Below, one piece after another: positions 46,740 through 57,909 of a DNA stretch of 64,000 nucleotides. How positions within the stretch are numbered: the stretch's first letter is position 1; every line of letters starts with the position of its first letter. The position numbers were made by a program, and so were the translations under genes. The stretch is from Cladorhizidae sp. MBARI D1340-BT2 (Eukaryota; Porifera; Demospongiae; Poecilosclerida; Cladorhizidae), in contig JAQNBH010000004.1 in NCBI GenBank assembly GCA_028752905.1, positions 5,576,358 through 5,640,357 of the forward strand, written 5' to 3'. Below the pieces are notes generated by a model, which ran no database searches, was not told where the DNA came from, and was given only the letters and a program-made list of their open reading frames with translations.

Positions 46740-46986
46740 GTGGAGGGCAAAGGTCATCTTGCTCCGTATTCCAGTCAGGGAGAGACCGGAGGTTCAGTTG
46801 AAGGCCATAGCCTACGGGGCCCTGCAGAAGAGACGGAAGCAATGGGGCTACTGCCATCGCTGGCTAGGCAACTACCTCAGCATCCAGACGGAGAACTCCC
46901 AAGCTCAAGCTTTTGAAAACTCACTCACTTACCTCCGGAGATCTCACGGCATCGAGAAGGTCCTCTTTTCATGCAATGTTCAAAAG
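46740..46986 (+). CDS. Myo1d-like: Class I myosin exon: TH1 (lipid-binding tail) domain, first part
   Basis: The first base completes the Arg codon (AG|G). It then reads WRAKVILLRIPVRERPEVQL, followed by KAIAYGALQKRRKQWGYCHR, WLGNYLS, and near the end IEKVLFSCNVQK. W-R-A at the start, the R/K-rich 'A..al...r..wg..r.W.GnYL' block and the 'VLFSC.V.K' strand are the landmarks of the myosin-I tail homology 1 domain (Pfam Myosin_TH1), which binds acidic phospholipids and tethers the motor to membranes. Acceptor TTCTGCAG and donor AAAG|GTGAGG (GT at 46987-46988) are strong; the exon ends in phase 0. Its 247 bases join the linker exon upstream and the second TH1 exon downstream without a frame conflict. 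Confidence 0.92.
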
Positions 46987-47029
46987 GTGAGGAAGACAGA
47001 GGACCATGTTGTTGTTGTTGACGTTTATT

Positions 47030-49090
47030 GCCTTGAAGGATGCAGCAAACACCCACCCCTCTGAATCCTTCATCTAGGCACATGTAGCAAGCACCCACCC
47101 CTCTGAATCCTTCATCTAGGATTAGGCTGGGCACATGTAGCAAGCACCCACCCCTCTGAATCCTTCATCTAGGATTAGGCTGGGCACATGTAGCAAGCAC
47201 CCACCCCTCTGAATCCTTCATCTAGGATTAGGCTGGGCACATGTAGCAAACACCCACCCCTCTGAGTCCTTCATCTAGAATTAGGCTAGGCACATGTAGC
47301 AAGCACCCACTCCTCTGAATCCTTCATCTAGGATTAGGCTGGGCACATGTAGCAAGCACCCACCCCTCTGAATCCTTCATCTAGGATTAGGCTAGGCACA
47401 TGTAGCAAGCACCCATCCCTCTGAATCCTTCATCTAGGATTAGGCTGGGCACATGTAGCAAGCACCCACCCCTCTGAATCCTTCATCTAGGATTAGGTTG
47501 GGCACATGTAGCAAGCACCCACCCCTCTGAATCCTTCACTCTAGGATTAGGCTGGGCACATGTAGCAAGCACCCACCCCTCTGAATCCTTCATCTAGGAT
47601 TAGGCTGGGCACATGTAGCAAGCACCCACCCCTCTGAATCCTTCATCTAGGATTAGGCTGGGCACATGTAGCAAGCACCCACCCCTCTGAATCCTTCATC
47701 TAGGATTAGGCTGGGCACATGTAGCAAACACCCACCCCTCTGAGTCCTTCATCTAGAATTAGGCTAGGCACATGTAGCAAGCACCCACTCCTCTGAATCC
47801 TTCATCTAGGATTAGGCTGGGCACATGTAGCAAGCACTCACCCCTCTGAATCCTTCATCTAGTATTAGGCTGGGCACATGTAGCAAGCACCCACCCCTCT
47901 GAATCCTTCATCTAGGATTAGGCTGGGCACATGTAGCAAGCACCCACCCCTCTGAATCCTTCATCTAGGATTAGGCTGGGCACATGTAGCAAGCACCCAC
48001 TCCTCTGAATCCTTCATCTAGGATTAGGCTGGGCACTTGTAGCAAGCACCCACTCCTCTGAATCTCTTCATCTAGGATTAGGCTGGGCACATGTAGCAAG
48101 CACCCACCCCTCTGAATCCTTCATCTAGGATTAGGCTGGGCACATGTAGCAAGCACCCACCCCTCTGAATCCTTCATCTAGGATTAGGCTGGGCACATGT
48201 AGCAAGCACCCACCCCTCTGAATCCTTCATCTAGGATTAGGCTGGGCACATGTAGCAAGCACCCACTCCTCTGAATCCTTCATCTAGGATTAGGCTGGGC
48301 ACATGTAGCAAGCACCCACTCCTCTGAATCTCTTCATCTAGGATTAGGCTGGGCACATGTAGCAAGCACCCACCCCTCTGAATCCTTCATCTAGTATTAG
48401 GCTGGGCACATGTAGCAAGCACCCACCCCTCTGAATCCTTCATCTAGGATTAGGCTGGGCACATGTAGCAAGCACCCACCCCTCTGAATCCTTCATCTAG
48501 GATTAGGCTGGGCACATGTAGCAAGCACCCACCCCTCTGAATCCTTCATCTAGGATTAGGCTGGGCACATGTAGCAAGCACCCACCCCTCTGAATCCTTC
48601 ATCTAGGATTAGGCTGGGCACATGTAGCAAGCACCCACTCCTCTGAATCCTTCATCTAGGATTAGGCTGGGCACATGTAGCAAGCACCCACTCCTCTGAA
48701 TCTCTTCATCTAGGATTAGGCTGGGCACATGTAGCAAGCACCCACCCCTCTGAATCCTTCATCTAGGATTAGGCTGGGCACATGTAGCAAGCACCCACCC
48801 CTCTGAATCCTTCATCTAGGATTAGGCTGGGCACATGTAGCAAGCACCCACCCCTCTGAATCCTTCATCTAGGATTAGGCTGGGCACATGTAGCAAGCAC
48901 CCACTCCTCTGAATCCTTCATCTAGGATTAGGCTGGGCACATGTAGCAAGCACCCACCCCTCTGAATCCTTCATCTAGGATTAGGCTGGGCACATGTAGC
49001 AAGCACCCACCCCTCTGAATCCTTCATCTAGGATTAGGCTGGGCACATGTAGCAAGCACCCACCCCTCTGAATCCTTCATCTAAGATTAG
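47030..49090. repeat. 53-bp minisatellite, about 39 copies
   Basis: The unit contains TCTGAATCCTTCATCTAGGA, TTAGGCTGGGCACATGTAGC and AAGCACCCACCCC. The array begins only about 43 bases downstream of the TH1 exon donor. Variant units (TCTAGAATTAGGCTAGG; GAATCTCTTCATC) recur at regular distances (for example 47274 and 47755), showing block duplication. It lies in myosin intron 3 (46987-53608). Confidence 0.97.
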
Positions 49091-49952
49091 GCTGAGCGCA
49101 CGTAGTCGACAACCCTTTAAGAAGAGGACCAAGAACAATAGCTAGAGCCGAGACAATGGCTGGCCATTGTGACAAACATGAAGATTATCTCGTGCGCTGC
49201 AGCTTAAACTTACCATCTCCTTTGCCATTGCATGGCCATTAGCTTGATCACTCACACTCACTATCAGAGTGTGCATTATCTAGAATCTTCATTACCACTT
49301 CAATATGAAGAAAGACTTTCACAGTTGATTTTTCAAATTTTTGAGGTGAATGATGTGAATGATTAATGGACCATCTCTTGGGCGTTGCCTCTGTTCAAAC
49401 ATTGTGTTAAGTGTATCTAGAACATGTTGATGCATTTCTCCCTCATCGCATGCTCCTAGCTCCGGCCCAGGCCAGCACAATCACTCATAGGCGTGCAAGA
49501 ATGCAAGACTCCCTTTCTAAAGTTTGTTATTCTTTCCCTATGACGCTGATTAGGTGAATGGTGAGTGGTCTTTGTCAGAGCAGATCAAGGCATTGCTGCA
49601 AGATTCCCTTCTCCACTTACAGGGAGCTGAAGGGAAAAAACAACAGTCCCCCTTTTAATCTAATCAGAGCTCTAAGGGACCGACTCTGATTTAATGTGCA
49701 TATTTGCAGATTCTTTCAAGTCAGTATGTTGGTAAGCAGTGTGCAGCAGCCGATGAGCTGCAATGGTGTTCTGTGGTTTGTTCTGTGGCACTATTTTTGG
49801 CCCTCATTTGCGTTTGGTCTTGGGGACCGATGAGGTCATTGTGTACCTGTGAGAGCTTGGAATGTGTTTGTTGATGCCGCACTCGCATAATATTGCATTT
49901 GTAGAGAGTTCATCTACCTGTTTGTAGGTTAGATAAGTATTATATAGTTGTG
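49091..49952. other. Intronic, no gene supported
   Basis: Unique sequence without supported features. Confidence 0.5.
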
Positions 49953-51137
49953 TGTTGGTCCAGTGTGTGTCCCCATAGAGCTATTGTCAACCTACTTCAA
50001 CCTGCCTCCACCCAGTGTGGTGTTGGTCCAGTGTGTGTCCCCATAGAGCTATTGTCAACCTACTTCAACCTGCCTCCACCCAGTGTGGTGTTGGTCCAGT
50101 GTGTGTCCCCATAGAGCTATTGTCAACCTACTTCAACCTGCCTCCACCCAGTGTGGTGTTGGTCCAGTGTGTGTCCCCATAGAGCTATTGTCAACCTACT
50201 TCAACCTGCCCCAACCCAGTGTGGTGTTGGTCCAGTGTGTGTCCCCATAGAGCTATTGTCAACCTACTTCAACCTGCCTCCACCCAGTGTGGTGTTGGTC
50301 CAGTGTGTGTCCCCATAGAGCTATTGTCAACCTACTTCAACCTGCCTCCACCCAGTGTGGTGTTGGTCCAGTGTGTGTCCCCATAGAGCTATTGTCAACC
50401 TACTTCAACCTGCCTCCACCCAGTGTGGTGTTGGTCCAGTGTGTGTCCCCATAGAGCTATTGTCAACCTACTTCAACCTGCCCCAACCCAGTGTGGTGTT
50501 GGTCCAGTGTGTGTCCCCATAGAGCTATTGTCAACCTACTTCAGCCTGCCTCCACCCAGTGTGGTGTTGGTCCAGTGTGTGTCCCCATAGAGCTATTGTC
50601 AACCTACTTCAACCTGCCTCCACCCAGTGTGGTGTTGGTCCAGTGTGTGTCCCCATAGAGCTATTGTCAACCTACTTCAACCTGCTTCCACCCAGTGTGG
50701 TGTTGGTCCAGTGTGTGTCCCCATAGAGCTATTGTCAACCTACTTCAACCTGCCCCAACCCGGTGTGGTGTTGGTCCAGTGTGTGTCCCCATAGAGCCAT
50801 TGTCAACCTACTTCAACCTGAGTGTGGTGTTGGTCCAGTGTGTGTCCCCATAGAGCTATTGTCAACCTACTTCAACCTGCCTCAACCCAGTGTGGTTTTG
50901 GTCCAGTGTGTGTCCCCATAGAGATATTGTCAACCTACTTCAACCTGCCCCAACCCAGTGTGGTGTTGGTCCAGTGTGTGTCCCCATAGAGCTATTGTCA
51001 ACCTACTCCAACCTGCCTCAACCCAGTGTGGTGTTGGTCCAGTGTGTGTCCCCATAGAGCTGTTCTCAACCTACTTCAACCTGCCTCAACCCAGTGTGGT
51101 GTTGGTCCAGTGTGTGTCCCCATAGAGCTGTTCTTAA
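49953..51137 (-). repeat. 68-bp minisatellite, about 17 copies, inverted relative to 1-412
   Basis: The unit begins TGTTGGTCCAGTGTGTGTCC and contains ATTGTCAACCTACTTCAACC. It is the reverse complement of the array at the start of the window. One unit near 50820 lacks CCTCCACCCAG. Copies are more uniform than those at 1-412. Confidence 0.97.
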
Positions 51138-51660
51138 CTGCCTAGGTGTGTCTCATAACTGAATGGCCTAGTATGCATTATGTTTGGCGTTGGAAGCACT
51201 TGTTCTTGTAAGGCCTGACTAGCATGTGGCTCTACACTTTAAGTCTTTCAATGTAATTATTGTTTCTGGCATTGGGTGGTGTGCTTCAGCCAGCAGTCTC
51301 CCCTTCTCTACCAACTGCACTGTATGTTCACAGACTATGTTGATTAGCTTATCTAGTGTTATCTCACGTTCGCACTTAGCAACAATCAAAGAAGATCAGT
51401 GGGTTGTGTATTAGTTACCATATAAGGAGAATATTTTCAAGGAGGTACACTATTCGTACCAAATGAGAAAATTTCGAAGATTTTATGTCAATGAAATAGT
51501 ATGTAACTACATGCCCTAATTATGTGTGCGCATGGGTGGGTCGGGGATGGACTTCTAGCTCCGAGTTGCGAAGCGTGGCTGCTGCTGTTCAACAAGGCTT
51601 ACTGGCCTGTAAAACTATCATGTACTGATGCACCAACAGATGCTGACACTGGCCCACTAG
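51138..51660. other. Intronic, no gene supported
   Basis: Unique sequence. The short frame at 51226-51414 has no family signal. Confidence 0.5.
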
Positions 51661-51663
51661 GAA

Positions 51664-51855
51664 GGTCTTCCACAGGCAAGTGAGGAGACTGGCTGCACAG
51701 GCAGGTGGGGACTGGCTGCACAGGCAGGTGAGGACTGGCCGCACAGGCAGGTGAGGACTGGCTGCACAGGCAGGTGGGGACTGGCCGCACAGGCAGGTGA
51801 GGACTGGCTGCACGCAGGTGACGGATGGCTGCACAGGCAGGTGATAATGGCTGCA
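51664..51855. repeat. 23-bp minisatellite, about 8 copies
   Basis: Units of GACTGGCTGCACAGGCAGGT plus GAG/GGG. The reverse-strand frames rich in HLPVQPV are array artefacts. Confidence 0.92.
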
Positions 51856-52404
51856 TGGTTAATAGCTGCCAGGAAAGGATGCTGGAGTTTCATTCTGACA
51901 TAGCTCTCTGTGTTCTAGCTACGGAGGTGGGCTACAACATTTTTGTCATGAAGCAGAATCTATTAACTACCACTCTATGGACAGAGAGAACTGGCCACAG
52001 AGTTGCCATATATAGGAAGGATAACTGAAGCATAATTAGTCAATAGAGGAGAGCTGTGCTACTGATGAGGAGCATACTAACCATGTCATTGTGCAAGCTA
52101 TCACTTCAGCACTGTTCTTCTTAATACTCGGAGGATTCCTGCAGAAAGCACTTCCTGGTGAGCTCATTCTTAGTTCAGTGTGCTTCCCATCTTCAAGGGA
52201 AGTTCCAACGAAACTCCTCCCACAGCCATACTTCCGCACCCACATTTCTGTTTCAGGATCTGCCATCTCATAATGCTGCAGGGCATCAGGTTGCTGAACC
52301 TTGCACCCCAGCTGGGTATCTGTAAGGAAAACTTAGAGCTTGGCTACCTCACCATATAACTATGCAAGCATTGCATCATAATGACATCAGTCATGTACAG
52401 ATCA
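51856..52404. other. Intronic, no gene supported
   Basis: Unique sequence; open frames on both strands at about 52036-52273 are short and unrecognised. Confidence 0.45.
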
Positions 52405-52770
52405 GTACTCATTAGGCCTTCAGCTATGCTAGCTGGCTAGGACAATGGCTAGAGCTATGCAATGATTAGTATACTGTATTAGTCTTCAGCTATGCTTGGG
52501 CTAGGACAATGGCTAGAGCAATGCAATGATTAGTATACTGTATTAGTCTTCAGCTATGCCAGGGCTAGGACAATGGCTAGAGCAATGCAATGATTAGTAT
52601 ACTGTATTAGTCTTCAGCTATGCCAGGGCTAGGACAATGGCTAGAGCTATGCAATGATTAGTATACTGTATTAGTCTTCAGCTATGCCAGGGCTAGGACA
52701 ATGGCTAGAGCAATGCAATAATTCTTCAGCTATGCTAGTGCTAGGACAATGGCTAGAGGAATGCCACCTA
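52405..52770. repeat. ~64-bp minisatellite, about 5-6 copies
   Basis: The unit contains AGTCTTCAGCTATGCCAGGG, CTAGGACAATGGCTAGAGCA and ATGCAATGATTAGTATACTG. The last copies are shortened. Confidence 0.92.
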
Positions 52771-52807
52771 ACAATGCTAGGATTCAAGTTTTGCTTTCTA
52801 CTCTCCT

Positions 52808-53440
52808 GCAGGCCAACTCTGTAATAATCATGTAGTCCTCTCTGTCCTGCAGGCCAGTTCTGTAATAATCATGTGGTCCTCTCTGTCCTGCAGGACAGCT
52901 CTGTAATAATCATGTGGCCCTCTGTCCTGCAGGCCAGTTCTGTAATAATCATGTGGCCCTCTCCGTCCTGCAGGCCAGTTGTGTAATAATCGGGCAGCCC
53001 TCTCTGTCCTGCAGGCTAACTCTCCAATATTCATGTAGTCCTCTCTGTCCTGCAGGACAGCTCTGTAATAATCATGTGGTCCTCTCTGTCATGCGCAGGA
53101 CAGCTCTGTAATAATCATGTGGTCCTCTCTGTCCTGCAGGACAGCTCTGTAATAATCATGTGGCCCTCTGTCCTGCAGGCCAGCTCTGTAATAATCATGT
53201 GGCCCTCTCCGTCCTGCAGGCCAGTTGTGTAATAATCGGGCAGCCCTCTCTGTCCTGCAGGCTAACTCTCCAATATTCATGTAGTCCTCTCTGTCCTGCA
53301 GGACAGCTCTGTAATAATCATGTGGTCCTCTCTGTCCTGCAGGACAGCTCTGTAATAATCATGTGGCCCTCTCTGTCCTGCAGGACAGCTCTGTAATAAT
53401 CATGTGGCCCTCTCTGTCCTGCAGGACAGCTCTGTAAGAG
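52808..53440 (+). repeat. 41-bp minisatellite made of 3' splice-site-like units, about 15 copies
   Basis: The unit contains CCTCTCTGTCCTGCAG|G, then ACAGCTCTGTAATAATCATG, then TGG. Each copy carries a pyrimidine tract followed by CTGCAG|G, matching the animal acceptor consensus. A ~246-bp block (with CAATATTCATG and GTAATAATCGGGCAG variants) is duplicated. The array ends about 170 bases before the true acceptor of the next myosin exon. Confidence 0.95.
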
Positions 53441-53608
53441 CTCAGTTATGCTTGTAGCTTTGCAATTGTACCTCCTATTCAAATGCATAAGGTCATGAAG
53501 CACATAGAAGGAATTTTATAAACACCTCTCTTTATTGTGCCCCTCGTTTCCTTCCTGCCCCTCACTTCCTTCCTTCTCCTCCTTCTCCCTTCCACACACA
53601 TCTTGCAG
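53441..53608 (+). promoter_or_regulatory. 3' end of myosin intron 3 with polypyrimidine tract
   Basis: C/T-rich sequence from about 53521 (CCCCTCGTTTCCTTCC, CCTTCTCCTCCTTCTCCC) ends in ATCTTGCAG at 53600-53608, the acceptor used by the TH1 exon. Confidence 0.8.
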
Positions 53609-53874
53609 CTTAACAAGCGTGGCAAAGTTCAAGAGCGCTCTCTTCTCGTCACTGACACTGTCATCTTTAAGCTAGACCCTCGCAAGCACTACCAGCGTAA
53701 GAAGTCTCCCTTACAACTCAGCCAGGTGGTGGGGGTGAGCCTCAGCCCAGCCTCTGATCAGGGATTTGCTATTCACTTTAGTAACATGAAGGATCTGGTC
53801 TGCTTCTTAATCAACCCTCACAATGAAAACAGAGTTGCCGAGTTGGTGGCTGTGCTGTGTCAGATATGCCAGAG
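53609..53874 (+). CDS. Myo1d-like: Class I myosin exon: TH1 domain, second part
   Basis: Reads LNKRGKVQERSLLVTDTVIF, then KLDPRKHYQRKKSPLQLSQV, VGVSLSPASDQGFAIHFSN, MKDLVCFLINPHNENRVAEL and VAVLCQICQ. 'R.LLVTD..IFKLDP' followed by a basic strand, 'I.L..V.G.S.S...D....H' and 'D.V.....N...R..ELV..L' is the order of conserved blocks in TH1 domains of myosin-I, closest to Myo1d/Myo1g. These strands form the phosphoinositide-binding PH-like fold; the KxYxRK segment is the likely lipid-contact loop by family analogy. It joins the previous exon in phase 0 (NVQK|LNKRG). Donor AGAG|GTCAGG (GT at 53875-53876) leaves AG for a final exon. The last ~40 residues usual in this family are not seen here; reading through instead gives a Leu-rich run from the adjacent (TTG/CTG)n. 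Confidence 0.93.
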
Positions 53875-53879
53875 GTCAG

Positions 53880-53958
53880 GCTTGTTGCTGTTGCTTCTGT
53901 TATTGTTTTTGTTGTTGCTGTTGCTGCTGTTATTGCTGCTGTTGTTGCTGTTGTTAGT
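53880..53958. repeat. (TTG/CTG)n trinucleotide tract
   Basis: An interrupted TTGTTGCTG run immediately downstream of the TH1 exon donor. Confidence 0.9.
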
Positions 53959-54074
53959 TTGTGTTGATGTTGTTGCTAGATCTCTGTGGTTGATGTTGCC
54001 TTGGACTACTGGGGTATTATACAGGTCCAAAGGTTCCGAGTTGTTGCCCACTTTATCATAGCCCTAGTCCTGTT

Positions 54075-56365
54075 CTTATGCAGCCAGTTCTCTCTCCTCT
54101 ACTGACTATGCAGCCAGTTCTCTCTCCTCTACTGACTGTGCAGCCAGTTCTCTCTCCTCTACTGACTATGCAGCCAGTTCTCTCTCCTCTACTGACTATG
54201 CAGCCAGTTCTCTCTCCTCTACTGACTATGCAGCCAGTTCTCTCTCCTCTACTGACTATGCAGCCAGTTCTCTCTCCTCTACTGACTATGCAGCCAGTTC
54301 TCTCTCCTACTGACTATGCAGCCAGTTCTCTCTCCTACTGACTATGCAGCCAGTTCTCTCTCCTCTACTGACTATGCAGCCAGTTCTCTCTCCTCTACTG
54401 ACTATGCAGCCAGTTCTCTCTCCTCTACTGACTATGCAGCCAGTTCTCTCTCCTCTACTGACTGTGCAGCCAGTTCTCTCTCCTCTACTGACTGTGCAGC
54501 CAGTTCTCTCTCCTCTACTGACTGTGCAGCCAGTTCTCTCTCCTCTACTGACTATGCAGCCAGTTCTCTCTCCTCTACTGACTGTGCAGCCAGTTCTCTC
54601 TCCTCTACTGACTATGCAGCCAGTTCTCTCTCCTCTACTGACTATGCAGCCAGTTCTCTCTCCTCTACTGACTATGCAGCCAGTTCTCTCTCCTCTACTG
54701 ACTATGCAGCCAGTTCTCTCTCCTCTACTGACTATGCAGCCAGTTCTCTCTCCTCTACTGACTCTGCAGCCAGTTCTCTCTCCTCTACTGACTGTGCAGC
54801 CAGTTCTCTCTCCTCTACCGACTATGCAGCCAGTTCTCTCTCCTCTACCGACTAAGCAGGCAGTTCTCTCTCCTCTACTGACTATGCAGGCAGTTCTCTC
54901 CTCTACTGACTATGCAGCCAGTTTTCTCTCCTCTACTCACTATGCAGCCAGTTCTCTCTCCTCTACTGACTATGCAGCCAGTTCTCTCTCCTCGACTCAC
55001 TATGCAGCCAGTTCTCTCTCCTCTACTGACTGTGCAGCCAGTTCTCTCTCCTCGACTCACTATGCAGCCAGTTCTCTCTCCTCTACTGACTGTGCAGCCA
55101 GTTCTCTCTCCTCTACTGACTATGCAGCCAGTTCTCTCTCCTCTACTGACTATGCAGCCAGTTCTCTCTCCTCTACTGACTATGCAGCCAGTTCTCTCTC
55201 CTCTACTGACTCTGCAGCCAGTTCTCTCTCCTCTACTGACTGTGCAGCCAGTTCTCTCTCCTCTACCGACTATGCAGCCAGTTCTCTCTCCTCTACTGAC
55301 TAAGCAGGCAGTTCTCTCTCCTCTACTGACTATGCAGGCAGTTCTCTCTCCTCTACTGACTATGCAGCCAGTTTTCTCTCCTCTACTCACTATGCAGCCA
55401 GTTCTCTCTCCTCTACTGACTATGCAGCCAGTTCTCTCTCCTCGACTCACTATGCAGCCAGTTCTCTCTCCTCTACTGACTGTGCAGCCAGTTCTCTCTC
55501 CTCGACTCACTATGCAGCCAGTTCTCTCTCTACTGACTGTGCAGCCAGTTCTCTCTCCTCTACTGACTATGCAGCCAGTTCTCTCTCCTCTACTGACTAT
55601 GCAGCCAGTTCTCTCTCCTCTACTGACTATGCAGCCAGTTCTCTCTCCTCTACTGACTATGCAGCCAGTTCTCTCTCCTCTACTGACTATGCAGCCAGTT
55701 CTCTCTCCTCTACTGACTATGCAGCCAGTTCTCTCTCCTCTACTGACTCTGCAGCCAGTTCTCTCTCCTCTACTGACTGTGCAGCCAGTTCTCTCTCCTC
55801 TACCGACTATGCAGCCAGTTCTCTCTCCTCTACTGACTAAGCAGGCAGTTCTCTCTCCTCTACTGACTATGCAGGCAGTTCTCTCTCCTCTACTGACTAT
55901 GCAGCCAGTTTTCTCTCCTCTACTCACTATGCAGCCAGTTCTCTCTCCTCTACTGACTATGCAGCCAGTTCTCTCTCCTCGACTCACTATGCAGCCAGTT
56001 CTCTCTCCTCTACTGACTGTGCAGCCAGTTCTCTCTCCTCGACTCACTATGCAGCCAGTTCTCTCTCCTCTACTGACTGTGCAGCCAGTTCTCTCTCCTC
56101 GACTCACTATGCAGCCAGTTCTCTCTCCTCTACTCACTATGCAGCCAGTTCTCTCTCCTCTACTGACTATGCAGCCAGTTCTCTCTCCTCTACTCACTAT
56201 GCAGCCAGTTCTCTCTCCTCTACTGACTATGCAGCCAGTTCTCTCTCCTCTACTGACTATGCAGCCAGTTCTCTCTCCTCTACTGACTATGCAGCCAGTT
56301 CTCTCTCCTCTACTGACTATGCAGCCTGTTCTCTCTCCTCTACTCACTATGCAGCCAGGTCTACC
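54075..56365 (+). repeat. 30-bp minisatellite, about 76 copies
   Basis: The unit is CTACTGACTATGCAGCCAGT plus TCTCTCTCCT. It is the same unit as at 36717-37268 but in the opposite orientation. A block bearing GACTAAGCAGGCAGTT, TTTTCTCTCC and CTCGACTCACT variants is repeated three times (marker at about 54853, 55301 and 55838), so the array grew by block duplication. The open frames LSPLLTMQPV and SRGERTGCIV are artefacts. Confidence 0.97.
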
Positions 56366-56630
56366 AGCTCTTGTGTGTGCTGTCTATGATATTTGTAGTG
56401 TGCCGAATGACAGTGACAACGAAATCTTCTTAGGCCAGTTCATAATATGTGATGATGTCTTTGCGTGCTTTGCGTGGCATTGCATTGCCAATATCGGCCA
56501 CTAGTCGCTTCACTTTGAACTATTGAAATTGTACTTTCACCCCAAATTACGAACTTCACCCATTACTTAATTAACCTTCCATCTCTAAATGGCTTGTGGG
56601 GTATAGCCATATACTAGGAGAGTTTCACAC
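56366..56630. other. Non-coding stretch
   Basis: Unique sequence between two arrays; no feature supported. Confidence 0.5.
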
Positions 56631-56975
56631 TTCCTCTATCAACCTTTCCACACTGCCTCTATCAACCTTTCACACTGCCTCTATCAACCTTTCCACACTG
56701 CCTCTATCAACCTTTCCACACTGCCTCTATCAACCTTTCCTCACTGCCTCTATCAACCTTTCCACACTGCCTCTATCAACCTTTCCACACTGCCTCTATC
56801 AACCTTTCCACACTGCCTCTATCAACCTTTCCACACTGCCTCTATCAACCTTTCCACACTGCCTCTATCAACCTTTCCACACTGCCTCTATCAACCTTTC
56901 CACACTGCCTCTATCAAACTTTCCACACTGCCTCTATCAACCTTTCAACACTGCCTCTATCAACCTTTCCTCATT
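56631..56975. repeat. 23-bp minisatellite, about 15 copies
   Basis: Units of CCACACTGCCTCTATCAACC plus TTT with rare single-base changes. Confidence 0.95.
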
Positions 56976-57905
56976 CATTCATCTCTCTTTGAGGAAAAAC
57001 TTTTTTTTTTGCAGAAACTCAAATAAGCACATCAAGAATTAAAATCGAGTCTATTCAAGTGACGCGATGTGACTTCATGTCACAATATCACAAACTTGAT
57101 GCGTGGCTAATGCGAGAAACATATTGTGAACACATTAGTGCCATGCATGCGCCCATTCATAATTAGGAAAAAGTGTCCTGATCAAAAATAGGACAGGAGT
57201 CTCATGTGTTAGTAATTAGGACACGTGTCTCATCCGTTTGTACATAATGCGAGTGGTGCATATCGCAATACCAGCATCTAAGGAACCTTATTTATAGCCT
57301 TGCCCGGCAACGGCAATTCAAACAATTCCCAGTAAGTCCCCCCCTCCCGTGCATGACTCTAGAATCACTAGCCTCGTACATATTAACGTACTACTGTGTA
57401 GAGCTACAGAAGAGAATCCTTGAAGGTACGAATGTTGTGCAACGGAATAAATGTTATTTTAAGCCAATGTTATGGAAGGTGGGCGTGAAATCTCGGGCCC
57501 TAATATGGACAAAATACCTGTATGTCATCATTGTGTAGTTGTATTCCGTGGAATAATAACAGAAACAGTAACCTGAGATGGTTTTTCCCGGTGTTCCCCA
57601 GCAGGCCTGTTTCTAGCAGTGAAATAGGTTCTTGTTTAGTCGTAAGTTTGAAGATGACCCCACAGTGTGTGCATAATGTTATTGATCAACGGAATGTGCT
57701 ATTGTGAGAGGCCCCTCCCCCTTTGTTTCGTTAGGTATGTCCCCCCATGAGGGGGCAAGTGCCAGCAGATATTCATCCCTGTCACCTACTGGTCTTTAGT
57801 CGGCATCAAGTATGGAAGCAACGAGATGAGCTTGGATGACAAGTTCAGAATGTGTCGACTCTCACAAGTTGAATAATACCATGGCAACGCATTGTAGGAA
57901 GGAAA
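56976..57905. other. Non-coding stretch
   Basis: No gene supported. Small frames at 57353-57538 and 57522-57707 have no family signal. A CCCCCCATGAGGGGG palindrome lies near 57740. Confidence 0.45.
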
Positions 57906-57909
57906 GACA

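Noticed and set aside
53875..54061. Read-through of the TH1 exon into a poly-Leu tail
   Set aside because: Leu run comes from (TTG/CTG)n; a good donor ends the exon at 53874.
54078..56504. Frames of up to 530 codons (LSPLLTMQPV, SRGERTGCIV repeats)
   Set aside because: 30-bp tandem repeat artefact; the same unit occurs inverted at 37 kb with equivalent frames.
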